Both the position numbers and the translations under genes were made by a program. DNA of 64,000 bases from Thermogemmatispora aurantia (lineage in GTDB: Bacteria; Chloroflexota; Ktedonobacteria; Ktedonobacterales; Ktedonobacteraceae), in the NCBI RefSeq assembly GCF_008974285.1, contig NZ_BKZV01000004.1, positions 542,752-606,751 of the forward strand, written 5' to 3'. This document shows positions 27,488 through 35,644 of the stretch, one piece after another. Every line of letters starts with the position of its first letter. The stretch's first letter is position 1. The notes beneath the pieces were generated by a model. That model made no database searches. It was not told the DNA's origin and saw only the letters and a program-made list of their open reading frames with translations.

Positions 27488-28476
27488 GAAGCTCCTCCCT
27501 GATCTGCTCTCCCAGGGTCTGGAAACCCTGGCCTGTCTGTGACCAGGGAAGCGAGGTCAGGCGCCAGGTTAGGGCAGCGACCCCCTTCCAACACGGCGCG
27601 CACCTGCCAGCCGAGCCACCAGGTGTAGTGCGGCGGAATGGCCTGCGCCAGCTCGGCCTGGCTCATCCAGGGAAGCCCCATCGCCCGCCGCCCCTGGGCC
27701 ACGCTGGTGGTGGCCCGTTCCTCTCGCTGCCGCTGCCGCTGCAGCACCCACACTGAATGCCCATAGACGCCATATCGGCAGACCTCGTGGTGGCAGGGAC
27801 CTGGCGCAAAGAGGAGGAGATTACTCTGGAAAAGTCGATGACGCCGAAGGGGAAGACCGAACATGGAGCCACAGAGCAGGAGGGCGGAGCGAAGCACCGG
27901 GTGTGCACCCGGCACATTCTCCAGGACGAACGGCTTGTCCAGCGCCTGCAGTCGCGCCAGGGTGGGATGGACCCAATCCGGGTGGCGGGTCCGGTCCGGG
28001 GTCCGTGGACTCCACCGTTGACAGGGAGGGGACGCATGGATCAAATCCACCTGATCCTGCACCTGTTCTAGCCAGGTCAAGGCATCTCCCAGGAGGAAGC
28101 GAAACGGATAGCGCGGTTGCGGACGGCAATCCACCCCGATGACCTCGAACCCGGCCAGCGCATAGCCCCATGCGGCTCCCCCGGCTCCGCAAAAGAGATC
28201 GAGACAGACCGGCCTTTTCCAGCGCCTGCCAGACGAGCTGGCGCAGTCTCTCCAGCTCGGCCTCATGCAAGGGGACTTGTTCTCTTCTTCAAGGGAATAT
28301 TCATGAGCATCAATAATCATCTGTTCCAAGAGCGCATCATTCATGGCCTCTTGCAAGATCTCGTCCATCGTGGCGAAGTCGCCGCGCTCGATGGCGCTCA
28401 AGGAGGCAAAGAGGGTCCTCTCGCGCGCCAGCTGCTCGGGAGACGGCGGCTCCATGTGGCGCTCGTGGTCTGCCAT
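27484..28476 (-). CDS. DNA cytosine-5 methyltransferase-like protein, with N-terminal extension
   Basis: The protein has 330 residues. After an unusual helical N-terminus (about residues 1-85), motif I (VCLDLFCGAGGAAWGYALAG), acidic motif II (VIGVDCR), motif IV (HASPPCQRWSP, catalytic Cys in PPC) and motif VI (FVLENVPGA) follow in DNA-methyltransferase order. The usual large target-recognition domain is short. Between 28285 and 28200 another frame also looks coding (PLHEAELERLRQLVWQALEK), so the N-terminus may be a separate gene joined by a frameshift, with the methyltransferase starting near 28264. It probably shields element DNA from restriction. Confidence 0.65.
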   Translation of the reverse strand: MADHERHMEPPSPEQLARERTLFASLSAIERGDFATMDEILQEAMNDALLEQMIIDAHEYSLEEENKSPCMRPSWRDCASSSGRRWKRPVCLDLFCGAGGAAWGYALAGFEVIGVDCRPQPRYPFRFLLGDALTWLEQVQDQVDLIHASPPCQRWSPRTPDRTRHPDWVHPTLARLQALDKPFVLENVPGAHPVLRSALLLCGSMFGLPLRRHRLFQSNLLLFAPGPCHHEVCRYGVYGHSVWVLQRQRQREERATTSVAQGRRAMGLPWMSQAELAQAIPPHYTWWLGWQVRAVLEGGRCPNLAPDLASLVTDRPGFPDPGRADQGGAS

Positions 28477-29026
28477 CCTGTTTCCTTCCTTTCGTTTCAA
28501 GTCGGAGACGTGCCACCAGCTCCTCCAGATGCTCCTGGCGAAAGAAGGCGGTCAGTCGACGGGCTTTCAGGTTGCAGGGCAGCACCTCCAGCCGGCCCGT
28601 GCGGCGCGCCGCCAGCTCCATCGCCTGCCGGTAAGCCCGACTCGTCGCATACTCCAGGCAGGCCACGTAGTGCTCTCCCCAGCGCTCCAGATAGCGGGTC
28701 AGCCGCCCGGCCACCAGCTCGATTTGTGGCTGGTTGCTTCCCTCCAACCGGAAGTCGTAGCCCAGCACCTCGGGGACCTGCTCCCACTCTTCGGGCACCG
28801 GCCCATACAGGCCCGAGAGCGTCACCCAGTGAATGCCGTGCAGCCGGTCACCGAGTGCCGCCTGCAGCCGCTGCTTCGCAGCACGAACGAACGGGGGAAG
28901 TGCATGGGAGGCAGGCGGGAACAGGATCTGCCGATCGGGAGCAGCGCCGTCAGGACCTGGCTCCGACTCGCTTGGGGCATAACCTGTAGTCTGGCCCTTC
29001 CAACTCGACCACGCGCGCCTCAGCAA
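28337..29026 (-). CDS. DUF5591-like protein (archaeosine/queuosine-related domain)
   Basis: The core LFPPASHALPPFVRAAKQRL, LHGIHWVTLSGLYGPVPEEW, VPEVLGYDFRLE and GEHYVACLEYATSRAYRQAM recalls DUF5591-type domains found with 7-deazaguanine transferases. Starts are poor: only TTG 29026 opens the frame. The last 50 residues overlap the methyltransferase start and look unlike protein, so a frameshift near 28490 is probable. In an element, a link to 7-deazaguanine DNA modification is conceivable, but no partner enzymes are seen. Confidence 0.45.
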   Translation of the reverse strand: MLRRAWSSWKGQTTGYAPSESEPGPDGAAPDRQILFPPASHALPPFVRAAKQRLQAALGDRLHGIHWVTLSGLYGPVPEEWEQVPEVLGYDFRLEGSNQPQIELVAGRLTRYLERWGEHYVACLEYATSRAYRQAMELAARRTGRLEVLPCNLKARRLTAFFRQEHLEELVARLRLETKGRKQDGRPRAPHGAAVSRAAGAREDPLCLLERHRARRLRHDGRDLARGHE

Positions 29027-29813
29027 GGAGCCGCGAGACGCCCGCGGCCCCCAGCCAGGCCAGGAGCTGATCCGGGCGATGGTTGGCCGTCACCACGGTC
29101 GCTCTCCCACTCTGAAGCCGCTGATCCAGCAGCCGGTAGAAGATTTCCTCACGGAAGTCGCTTGGCTTGGGCTTATCCAGATCATCCAGCACCAGCAAGG
29201 GCGTCCGCATCGCTTTCTGAAGGAGGCGCAGGTAGTCCTCGTCCTGGCGCAGCAGCACCTGGATCTGCTCGAAGAGCGCCACCGCTCTGGCGAACAGGCA
29301 GGCCTGTCCTGCGGCCACCCGGGCGCGTGCAATGGCCGCCGCCAGATGGGTCTTGCCCACCCCAGGGGGGCCGACCAGCAGCAACGTGCCCTGGGGATCA
29401 TGCGCAAACCGCTGCGCTTCCTGCAAGGCGAGCTGGCGCTGCCGCACGGTCTGGGGCGTATCGCCTGGGCGCATGTCGAGCCGGAACGTTTCGAATTGCC
29501 CGGAAGGACCCTGGGCTGCTTGCGCCGGCGCCAGCCAGCCAAAAAGCTGGCTTGCCAGCAGCTTGCTCCGCTGTTCCTCCAGCAGGATGCGCTGCTGCAC
29601 CCGCCACTGCTCCGCGCTGGCGTGCACTTCGCAGCCGCAGCGCAACCGGAGCCAGCGCCCATCGTCCAGCGCGAGCGGCTCGACAACGGTCCCACAGGTA
29701 GGACAGGTCCAGCGGGCCTCCGCCTGCGAGGTCGCTACCCGCTCCGGGGAGAACCGGCTGGCCAGCCGCGCCGGCACGCGCAGGGCGGCCCCCAGTCGCG
29801 TGAAGGACCCCAT
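28950..29813 (-). CDS. dnaC: DnaC/IstB-like AAA+ helicase loader
   Basis: The 287-residue protein has an N-terminal zinc ribbon (Cys37, Cys40, Cys59, Cys61), then the AAA+ core with Walker A GPPGVGKT (148-155), Walker B in PLLVLDDLDKPKPSDF and the sensor TVVTANHRPDQLLAWLG. This is the DnaC/DnaI loader arrangement, in which the zinc domain contacts DNA or helicase. It starts one base after the initiator stop, so the pair forms an initiation module analogous to lambda O and P. It would recruit host DnaB to the element's origin. Confidence 0.85.
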   Translation of the reverse strand: MGSFTRLGAALRVPARLASRFSPERVATSQAEARWTCPTCGTVVEPLALDDGRWLRLRCGCEVHASAEQWRVQQRILLEEQRSKLLASQLFGWLAPAQAAQGPSGQFETFRLDMRPGDTPQTVRQRQLALQEAQRFAHDPQGTLLLVGPPGVGKTHLAAAIARARVAAGQACLFARAVALFEQIQVLLRQDEDYLRLLQKAMRTPLLVLDDLDKPKPSDFREEIFYRLLDQRLQSGRATVVTANHRPDQLLAWLGAAGVSRLLAEARVVELEGPDYRLCPKRVGARS

Positions 29814-30923
29814 TCAGCTCCCTCCTGCAGCGGCACCTGGCTCCTCGGCCTCGACCTGCTCAACCTGGCACGCTGCTTTCCAGGCCTGTCGCTGCGCTTC
29901 GACATAGGAACGGTACTGGGCCATGGGATCAGACTGCCAGGCCGGTTCTACGGGCAGATGCGAGCGCGTGCCCCGCCTGGGGGGCCAGCGACCGCTCTCC
30001 AGCCCGGCAGCGCTCGCCGAGCCTGTCCCCTCCGACCCGGCTGCAACCTCCTGCCTGGAGGGCACCGGCGCCTGAGCCTGCGCGGCCTGCACGCGTTTGA
30101 GCCAGCGGCGGAAAAAGCCTGGCGTCAGCCGCTGCTGCCGCTGATTGCGCCGCGGGTCCTGGATATATTCGGCACATTCGACAGCTTCTCCGCGCACTGC
30201 TGACCAGCCCAGCGTCGCGGCAAATTCTTCCAACACCTGGCAGAGTTGCCGCGACGCCGGGAGGCCCAGGATCTCGGCAATCTCTTGACACAGAGCAGCG
30301 TCGACGCCGCTGTCGACGCGAGGGGCTGCTGGGCCAGGGAAGGGGACTACCTTCGGCGAGGCGCTGGTCGATCCTGCGCCAGCCGCCTGCTTCGTCACCA
30401 GTGATGCTTGTTCTCGTTCCCTTTCTGTTTCCTCTTCTCTTTCTCTTTCTCTTTCTCTTTCCCCTTCCCCTTCCCCTTCTTCTTCTGACTGGGGTTTCCT
30501 GGGGTTTTCTGGAAAATCCTGGGAACCCCAGGAAACCCCAGACCCGGAACAGCCAGCTCGTTCTGCCAGGACTGGCTCGGCCACGGGCTCTTGCTCCTCC
30601 CATGCTGGCGGGGGCGGCAACTGGGAGGGCGTGGGCTTGCTCAGCGATTGCCACTGCTTCCAGGGTAGCCACTGATAGTACTGCCGGCGCCCTACCTGGT
30701 AGCGCAGCAGCAACTCCCGCTCGACCAACTGGCTGAGCGCCTCCTCCACCGCGGCCTCGCTCACGTTGAACAGCCGCGCCAGCAGGCCCACATGGGCCCG
30801 CCCGCGCCCCTCATCATCGGCTTCGAGGATCAGCCCAATGAACACTACGCGGGCCTCGGCAGACAATTCAAAAAACTCAGGCTCTTTCAAAATCGCTACT
30901 GGAATACTACGGCTTCGCGCCAT
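29814..30923 (-). CDS. Replication initiator (phage O/DnaD-like) with internal origin-like repeats
   Basis: The 369-residue protein has a winged helix at about residues 1-80 (LKEPEFFELSAEARVVFIGL, HVGLLARLFNVSEAAVEEAL), a low-complexity linker of Glu/Arg repeats (about 135-175), and a C-terminal region with ALCQEIAEILGLPASRQLCQ and LTPGFFRRWLKRVQ, as in DnaD/replisome organiser proteins. AAGGAGGG precedes the ATG. The linker DNA contains hexamer tracts and iteron-like repeats, the same arrangement as lambda O, where the origin lies inside the initiator gene. It is followed directly by the loader gene. Confidence 0.75.
   Translation of the reverse strand: MARSRSIPVAILKEPEFFELSAEARVVFIGLILEADDEGRGRAHVGLLARLFNVSEAAVEEALSQLVERELLLRYQVGRRQYYQWLPWKQWQSLSKPTPSQLPPPPAWEEQEPVAEPVLAERAGCSGSGVSWGSQDFPENPRKPQSEEEGEGEGEREREREREEETEREREQASLVTKQAAGAGSTSASPKVVPFPGPAAPRVDSGVDAALCQEIAEILGLPASRQLCQVLEEFAATLGWSAVRGEAVECAEYIQDPRRNQRQQRLTPGFFRRWLKRVQAAQAQAPVPSRQEVAAGSEGTGSASAAGLESGRWPPRRGTRSHLPVEPAWQSDPMAQYRSYVEAQRQAWKAACQVEQVEAEEPGAAAGGS
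30430..30541. other. Candidate replication origin inside the initiator gene
   Basis: A pyrimidine tract with repeated TTTCTC and TTCCCC hexamers (about 30438-30480) is followed by phased CTGGGGTTTC-type units. The units form an 18-bp inverted repeat, CTGGGGTTTCCTGGGGTT (30489-30506) and its complement (30524-30541), separated by 17 bases containing CTGGAAAATCCTGG. Iterons plus a strand-asymmetric tract within an initiator gene suggest an origin; this is inference. Confidence 0.5.
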
Positions 30924-30938
30924 GTCACCCTCCTTCCG

Positions 30939-31301
30939 TCACTCAAACAGCAGCAATTGTCCCGCCTCCAGTTGCGCCTCCCGCTGCTTCCTCCAGCGCG
31001 TCTGGCGGGCATGCTCCACATGCTCATCAATGTCGTAGCGTAAATGGCAGCGTTGACAGAGTGCTGCCAGGTTCTCGGGTCGGCAGTCCTGCTTGTCGCG
31101 CTTGTCGGCTGGTCGGCCATCGGGGAAGGGCGTGCCCAGATGAGCCACCGTGAGCACCACCTGATAGCGCTTGCCGGCAGTGCTCACCCGCTCTTCCCCC
31201 TGAGCGGCACCGCACCACTGGCACCGCCAGCCGGCCCGCTCCCGCGCCGCTCGGGAAATCTCTGCCCAGTTCGGGGGATACCGCTGACGATCCATTCCCA
31301 T
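30939..31301 (-). CDS. HNH endonuclease
   Basis: From ATG 31301 the protein has 120 residues. It contains CQWCG, VVLTVAHLGTPFPDG (first His of the HNH core), CRPENLAALCQRCHLRYDID (N and second His, second CxxC) and a basic tail. AAGGAG lies 11 bases upstream. HNH proteins next to replication modules often act as nicking or terminase-associated enzymes. It is the first gene of the replication cluster (HNH, initiator, loader) on the minus strand. Confidence 0.8.
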   Translation of the reverse strand: MGMDRQRYPPNWAEISRAARERAGWRCQWCGAAQGEERVSTAGKRYQVVLTVAHLGTPFPDGRPADKRDKQDCRPENLAALCQRCHLRYDIDEHVEHARQTRWRKQREAQLEAGQLLLFE

Positions 31302-31366
31302 CGGTGGATGGTCTCCTTGATGATCCCGCTTGTCGGATCTCTCACCCCGGGTGGTGAAGGAAGAAG

Positions 31367-31474
31367 GTGAGAGCATGCGATTGCTCCGTAAAAAGCTTGA
31401 CGGACGCCGCTCCTGATGCTCCTCTAGAGAGGGGGCCGTCGGAACGTCACGTAAGCCCGATGAGGGATTGGAAA
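31367..31474 (+). CRISPR. Orphan CRISPR leader with one degenerate repeat
   Basis: TTGACG (31397), 17 bp, TCCTCT, then GAGAGGGGGCC and one repeat-like unit (31438-31474) beginning GTCGGAACGTCACG and ending GAGGGATTGGAAA. The -10 box is degenerate and no spacer follows, so it is probably inactive. Confidence 0.7.
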
Positions 31475-31479
31475 GACGA

Positions 31480-31612
31480 GTCGGGTCAGCTCGCCGATCG
31501 TTCCCTCCCCCACGGAGGCCTCGCTGACGTTGAACCGCCGCGCCAACAGGCCTACAGCGGCCCGACCGCGCCCTTCATCAGCAGCCTCCGCGCTCTCTCA
31601 TCGGCTGATCAC
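31480..31612 (-). pseudogene. Fragment duplicating the winged helix of the replication initiator
   Basis: Reading the minus strand, ADEGRGRAAVGLLARRFNVS followed by EASVGEG closely matches residues of the initiator at 29814-30923 (EGRGRAHVGLLARLFNVSEA). Only this piece remains, between an orphan CRISPR repeat and the next leader. Confidence 0.6.
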
Positions 31613-31749
31613 CCGTGGTGATCGTGACCTCCCCACGCCCAACTGCCTTCCCGAACCCTGTCACCTCTCCCTTCCCATCCCGAGCCACCGCCGTCAACCC
31701 GTCCCGAGGCGAGGCGGCCCCTCGTGCTGCTGCTCTTGCCGCTGTTGCC

Positions 31750-31935
31750 GTTCGCTTCGAGCATCCCGGCACCCGGCTTCCCATGCAGCGATGCTCGAAG
31801 GGCCTCACCAGCCACCGCAGGGCCACAGGAGCTGGCATCATGACCGTGTAACAGCGGTCAGCGGTGACCGCTTTTTTGGGATGCTCGAAACGGCTTGACG
31901 GACGCCGCTCCTGATGCTACCCTAGAGAGGGGGCG
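31750..31935 (+). promoter_or_regulatory. Leader of CRISPR array 2
   Basis: Boxes TTCGAGCATC (31756), GATGCTCGAA (31790 and 31880), dyad AGCGGTCA-N4-TGACCGCT (31853-31872) and promoter TTGACG (31895), 17 bp, TACCCT (31918). Upstream, near 31670-31700, the complement of the coiled-coil gene promoter is still visible on the minus strand, but no coiled-coil gene follows. Confidence 0.8.
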
Positions 31936-32352
31936 GTCCGAACGCCGCCTAAGCCCGATGAGGGATTGAAACCGCGCTGCTGGCTGATCTGCTCTTGCGC
32001 GCAGCGCAGCGTCCGAACGCCGCCTAAGCCCGATGAGGGATTGAAACGCACTGACGCAACCCACGCTTGACCGTCACGGCCTAGGTCCGAACGCCGCCTA
32101 AGCCCGATGAGGGATTGAAACCTTCTGGCAGCCAGTCAATACCTTGCTGGATCAGGACCAAGTCCGAACGCCGCCTAAGCCCGATGAGGGATTGAAACCG
32201 AAAGGGCCAGGGTGAGAGCAATTTCGACAGGGACTGCGAGTCCGAACGCCGCCTAAGCCCGATGAGGGATTGAAACGACGACTTCTTCCGCTCGTCCTCA
32301 AGGCCCTCGAATTCCGTCCGAACGCCGCCTAAGCCCGATGAGGGATTGAAAG
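31936..32352 (+). CRISPR. CRISPR array 2 (6 repeats, 5 spacers)
   Basis: 37-bp repeats at 31936, 32011, 32085, 32162, 32240 and 32316 begin GTCCGAACGCCGCC and end GATGAGGGATTGAAAC; the last ends in G. Spacers are 38, 37, 40, 41 and 39 bp. The final repeat overlaps the 3' end of the convergent gene at 32329-33267, whose last codons are antisense repeat sequence. Confidence 0.97.
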
Positions 32353-33267
32353 CACCCAGGGCAGTGGGACACGGAAGGAGAAGGAGACAGACCCCGCCGA
32401 GTCACGGACCAGCCAGCCCCCCTCTTCCCACCTCAGCCGCCGGAACCCACGGATCTGCTCCTCGCGCTCCTCGGTCAATTCCCAGGGCAACTCCTTGAGC
32501 GAGAGCACGTGCTTGCGAAAGAGCGGTCGATGCAGGAGGGGATCGAGTTTGAGTATTCGGCGCTCCGCGCAGTCTGCTGTCGGCTCTAGCGTCAGATACC
32601 CCTCCGCATCCGGCTGATCGCTCCGGCTCCAGCCCGTCTCTTCCAGAGAGCGCAACTCCCCTTCCTCTGTCACTACCATGCCCCGGATATACTGCACCTG
32701 GTAGAGCGTCACGGTCTGGTCCGCTGTCTCCTGCACCCAGGGGCAGGCACGCGCCAGGACCTCTGCCTGCCGCTCTGCCAGTTCGGCACGGGCCACCTCG
32801 TCTTCGGCCTTCAGTGCCTGCCACCGGGCATGTTCCCGGCGCGACGCTTCGAGTCCAAAGAGCAGCCAGCGGACGAACGACTCGGGGGGGAGCCAGCCGG
32901 AGCGGGCAGTGGCGGCATCGACCCGCTCGCAGCCAGCGATCCCATACCAGCCTTCATCACGAAGGGTGATCTGCCAGTCACACTGGCTGCAGCCAAAAGG
33001 CTCGGGCAGCCGCAGCTGGATGGTCAGGGAGTCTGGATACGTACGAAGCCTGCGCATCCAGGGACGCATCACAGACGGGAGACCACTGCGCTCCAAGAGG
33101 GTGAGCGCCTGCTCGAAGCGCTCCTGGGCCTGGTGCTCGGCCTGGCGGCGCTCCGCTTCTTCCTCAGCAGCCTGGGCGGCTTGCCTGGCGCGGAAGGAGC
33201 GCTGCTCTTCTTCGTAGACCTCGCTGGCACGTTGGGCCAGCGCCTCTAGCTCCTCATTCATGTTCAT
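32329..33267 (-). CDS. Coiled-coil protein of unknown function, 3' end replaced by a CRISPR repeat
   Basis: From ATG 33267 (AAAGGAG 8 bases upstream) the protein has 312 residues: an N-terminal coiled coil (EEEAERRQAEHQAQERFEQA), a CxxC-containing domain (EPFGCSQCDWQITLRDEGWY), a second helix ALKAEDEVARAELAERQAEV and a beta-rich C-terminal half. The last residues, SIPHRA, are antisense CRISPR repeat, so the natural C-terminus is lost. No known family recognised. It lies in the minus-strand operon after the exonuclease-like gene. Confidence 0.5.
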   Translation of the reverse strand: MNMNEELEALAQRASEVYEEEQRSFRARQAAQAAEEEAERRQAEHQAQERFEQALTLLERSGLPSVMRPWMRRLRTYPDSLTIQLRLPEPFGCSQCDWQITLRDEGWYGIAGCERVDAATARSGWLPPESFVRWLLFGLEASRREHARWQALKAEDEVARAELAERQAEVLARACPWVQETADQTVTLYQVQYIRGMVVTEEGELRSLEETGWSRSDQPDAEGYLTLEPTADCAERRILKLDPLLHRPLFRKHVLSLKELPWELTEEREEQIRGFRRLRWEEGGWLVRDSAGSVSFSFRVPLPWVLSIPHRA

Positions 33268-33349
33268 GGGATGCTCCTTTCTTGCTGGTGCCATCCTCGT
33301 GTGCCCCAGAGCGAGGGGATGCTCTTCGCATCCCCTCACCTGGCCAGGA

Positions 33350-34147
33350 CTAGAACGGCTGGGTATCGTCCAGGTCGTCCAGCGCATCCAGGTCGCCCTC
33401 GTCTGCTTCCTCCTGCTCGTGGAGGGGACCGAGGCGCCCTTCCGCCATCGCGCGCAGGATGGCTACCTGCCCCCGGGCGCGCTCCACCGCCGTGGCTGGC
33501 TGCGGCAGGGGAGCACCAATGAGCCGGCAGAGGGTGGGCAAGCCCGCATAGGACTGCGAGAAGAAGGTCCGCGCCGGTTCCTGCAGATCGATCCCCAACA
33601 GGACCGGGACCCCCACCCCGAGCCGGCGGCTCGCCCGGCGCAGTTGCTCCTCATCCCAGGCCCAGTTCCAACTGATCAGGAGCTGCCCCCGGACCTGCTG
33701 CTCGAAGGCAGGCCAGACCGTTGCCAGCTCGGGGGCCTGCTCTAGCTGGGCGGGCGTCAGTCCATTGTAGGTCAGCGCCGCCTGGTCGTACCCCTGTTGG
33801 GGACGGATCAGCTGGTCGAAGACCGTCTGTCCGTCGCTGGGGCGTACCAGCACCAGCCGGAGCAGCTCCGCGGTGCTTCCCAGGCGGGTCGTGTCTACTT
33901 CCAAGATGCGGCTGGTGGGGAGAGCCAGCAGCGCCTGGGCCCAGGCCATGCGCTCGGGATCGGGCAAGGCCGGCAGCTCGTTGATGGTCTGTTCGAGCGT
34001 CTGCAGGAGGGTTTGCAGGTGGCGCCGCTGCGCTAGACGACGCTCCACCTCGGCGAGGGAGAGCGGGTGAGGCAGCGGTTCCATGACGGTCGCACCCAGC
34101 TGCTCGATCTGGCGCAGGAGTGTCGTGAGGTGTTGTAGGTGGTCCAT
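33350..34147 (-). CDS. DnaQ-like 3'-5' exonuclease-fold protein with altered active site
   Basis: The protein has 265 residues. After a helical N-terminus (LTTLLRQIEQLGATVMEPLP), an RNase-H-like exonuclease domain starts near residue 88: ILEVDTTRLG, LVRPSDGQTVFDQLIRPQQG, LTYNGLTPAQLEQAPELATV and LLISWNWAWDEEQLRRASRR. In active DEDDh enzymes the first motif is DxE (DTETTGL). Here it is VDTTRLG, without the glutamate, and the final His motif is not evident. Catalysis is therefore doubtful and a structural or binding role is possible. CGAGAAAGGAG precedes the ATG. The C-terminus is very acidic. Confidence 0.6.
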   Translation of the reverse strand: MDHLQHLTTLLRQIEQLGATVMEPLPHPLSLAEVERRLAQRRHLQTLLQTLEQTINELPALPDPERMAWAQALLALPTSRILEVDTTRLGSTAELLRLVLVRPSDGQTVFDQLIRPQQGYDQAALTYNGLTPAQLEQAPELATVWPAFEQQVRGQLLISWNWAWDEEQLRRASRRLGVGVPVLLGIDLQEPARTFFSQSYAGLPTLCRLIGAPLPQPATAVERARGQVAILRAMAEGRLGPLHEQEEADEGDLDALDDLDDTQPF

Positions 34148-34228
34148 AGAGCTCCTTTCTCGACCCATCGCATGGGCACGATGGTCCGCTGTGGCAGAAG
34201 GGTGACTTGATGTGGGCTGAGGAAACCC

Positions 34229-34648
34229 TCAGAAGATGGGGCGCAGCGGATTGACCTGCGGCGCCGGCAAGGGGTACCAGTCCAGGCCCCAGACCTGGCG
34301 CAGGCGCGCCCGGATCTGCTCAGCCCGCTCCGGCGCCCGTCGGGCGGCATACACCCAGAACCGACTGCGGTGCTCCGGGGCCGTCGGGTCCTGCTCGCGC
34401 GCCTCCGGGTCCTGGCCCGAGAGCCAGATCACTTCCGTGCCTGCCGCGTCCGTGTAATGATACTGAGCCGGCAGCCATCCCCAGCGGCGCCGGCAGGCTG
34501 GCAGGCGGAAGGTGAGCCGAAAGCCTTCCCGCTCCAGGAGCGTGCTCACCTGCGAGCTGACGAGACGCATCTGTACGTAGGCCGTCCAGCCCACCTCGGC
34601 GGCAGGCTGCTGCTGCTGAGGACGTTGGGCCTCGTGTCGAGCGGTCAT
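34229..34648 (-). CDS. Unknown 139-residue protein
   Basis: ATG 34648 follows TGGAGG and overlaps the stop of the preceding lysozyme-like gene as ATGA. The protein contains TAYVQMRLVSSQVSTLLERE, QYHYTDAAGTEVIWLSGQ and ERAEQIRARLRQVWGLDWYP, suggesting a small mixed alpha/beta fold. No family recognised. Confidence 0.45.
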   Translation of the reverse strand: MTARHEAQRPQQQQPAAEVGWTAYVQMRLVSSQVSTLLEREGFRLTFRLPACRRRWGWLPAQYHYTDAAGTEVIWLSGQDPEAREQDPTAPEHRSRFWVYAARRAPERAEQIRARLRQVWGLDWYPLPAPQVNPLRPIF

Positions 34649-35244
34649 ACGAGCCTCCATTGCCTCATATGGGACAGGACATCATGGATGTAGGCCGCCG
34701 GGTCGTTGCCGTCTGCCGCCGGCGCATACACCGGCAGGATCTGCTCGACGGTCAGCAGCCCCCGCGGGAAATACTCCCGCGTCAGTAAAGCAGCGAAATC
34801 CGCGTAGCTGGCTGGCCAGTCAGGATACCAGCGGTACCCGCCCAGGCAACGCTGCCAGCCTGGCGTACATCGAATATTGCCGAGAGAATGGGTCAGGCGG
34901 GCCACCCCCAGGCGGCCAAACTGCGACTCGTGCCAGAACACCGCCAGGGCAAAGGCCGGATTGATGCCGGCCTGTACCATGTCGGCAGAGAGGGCCTCCC
35001 CCGTGCCGCAGGCCGGGCTGTGCGCCTGACACAGCAGCCGATCGATCAGTGCGCGGTCGATGGTGGGCGGCCCCTGGACCCGATCCAGCCCGCCACCGGC
35101 GGCGGGTGCTCGGTGGCCCGGCACCTGATCTGGCCCGGGCGATGGCGTTCCCGCTGCCGGCACGCTGGCCCCGGCACAGATGGCCAGCGCCAGCAGCCCC
35201 CACAGCAGGGCAAAGCTTCCCAAAAGCAGCATCACACGTCTCAT
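34645..35244 (-). CDS. Secreted glucosaminidase/lysozyme-like protein
   Basis: The 199-residue protein has a signal peptide or anchor (VMLLLGSFALLWGLLALAIC), a Pro/Gly linker and a lysozyme-like domain: INPAFALAVFWHESQFG (catalytic Glu in HESQFG), LTHSLGNIRCTPGWQ, YPDWPASYADFAALLTREYF and DPAAYIHDVLSHM. This is the endo-beta-N-acetylglucosaminidase/lytic transglycosylase-like pattern seen in mobile elements that must pass the cell wall. It overlaps its downstream neighbour by 4 bases, and its start overlaps the gene at 35241 in the same way. Confidence 0.65.
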   Translation of the reverse strand: MRRVMLLLGSFALLWGLLALAICAGASVPAAGTPSPGPDQVPGHRAPAAGGGLDRVQGPPTIDRALIDRLLCQAHSPACGTGEALSADMVQAGINPAFALAVFWHESQFGRLGVARLTHSLGNIRCTPGWQRCLGGYRWYPDWPASYADFAALLTREYFPRGLLTVEQILPVYAPAADGNDPAAYIHDVLSHMRQWRLV

Positions 35245-35444
35245 CGGACGCCTCCTTCCTTGGGCTGGAGGGAGCCTCGCCGGCTCACAGCCAGGAGGCG
35301 AGCCAGAGCGCCCCGACCAACAGCAGCGCTCCGATCAGCCAGAGCCGCTGCTGCTGAGGACTGACCTGGGGGAGATAGTGGCAACGCCTCCTGGAGCCGG
35401 GCGATGATCTCCTGGATGCGGGTGATGGTCTGCGTCTGAGTCAC
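35241..35444 (-). pseudogene. Small membrane protein (XhlA/holin-like layout), frameshifted
   Basis: GTG 35444 after AGGAGGAAG opens a frame with MTQTQTITRIQEIIARLQEA. Near 35370 the protein-like sequence shifts to another frame: SPQQQRLWLIGALLLVGALW then LASWL and TGA (35285-35287). A restored protein of about 52 residues would have a coiled N-terminus and one C-terminal membrane helix, like XhlA-type holin accessories. The frame as it stands runs to 35241. It sits directly upstream of the lysozyme-like gene, which fits a lysis or wall-penetration pair. Confidence 0.45.
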
Positions 35445-35519
35445 GGGTCTTCCTCCTGTGGATGATAGGGTGTGAACACGAAGAACCGGGTCAGCGTCGC
35501 GGCGGGACGACGCTACGAG

Positions 35520-35644
35520 ATGGCGCGCAGCGGTGACCGCTTTTTGGGAATGCTCGAAAGAAACGGGTTGACGGACGCCGCTCCTGATGCTACGCTAGAG
35601 AGGGGCCGTCGGAACGCCGCCTAAGCCCGCTTAGGGATTGGAAC
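35520..35644 (+). CRISPR. Orphan CRISPR leader with one repeat
   Basis: TTGACG (35568), 17 bp, TACGCT (35591), then one 37-bp repeat (35608-35644) starting GTCGGAACGCCGCC and ending CTTAGGGATTGGAAC. A shortened dyad AGCGGTGACCGCT and GGAATGCTCGAA precede the promoter. No spacer follows: the repeat abuts the 3' end of the convergent gene at 35631-36137. Confidence 0.75.

Noticed and set aside
28343..30203. Long plus-strand frames of 370-450 residues over the replication genes
   Set aside because: They are opposite-strand shadows of high-GC genes; the minus-strand frames carry Walker, HTH and HNH motifs.
34645..35444. Calling the lysozyme-like and small membrane genes phage lysis genes
   Set aside because: No terminase, portal or capsid genes occur in the element, so a phage assignment is not supported; a wall-remodelling role is equally possible.
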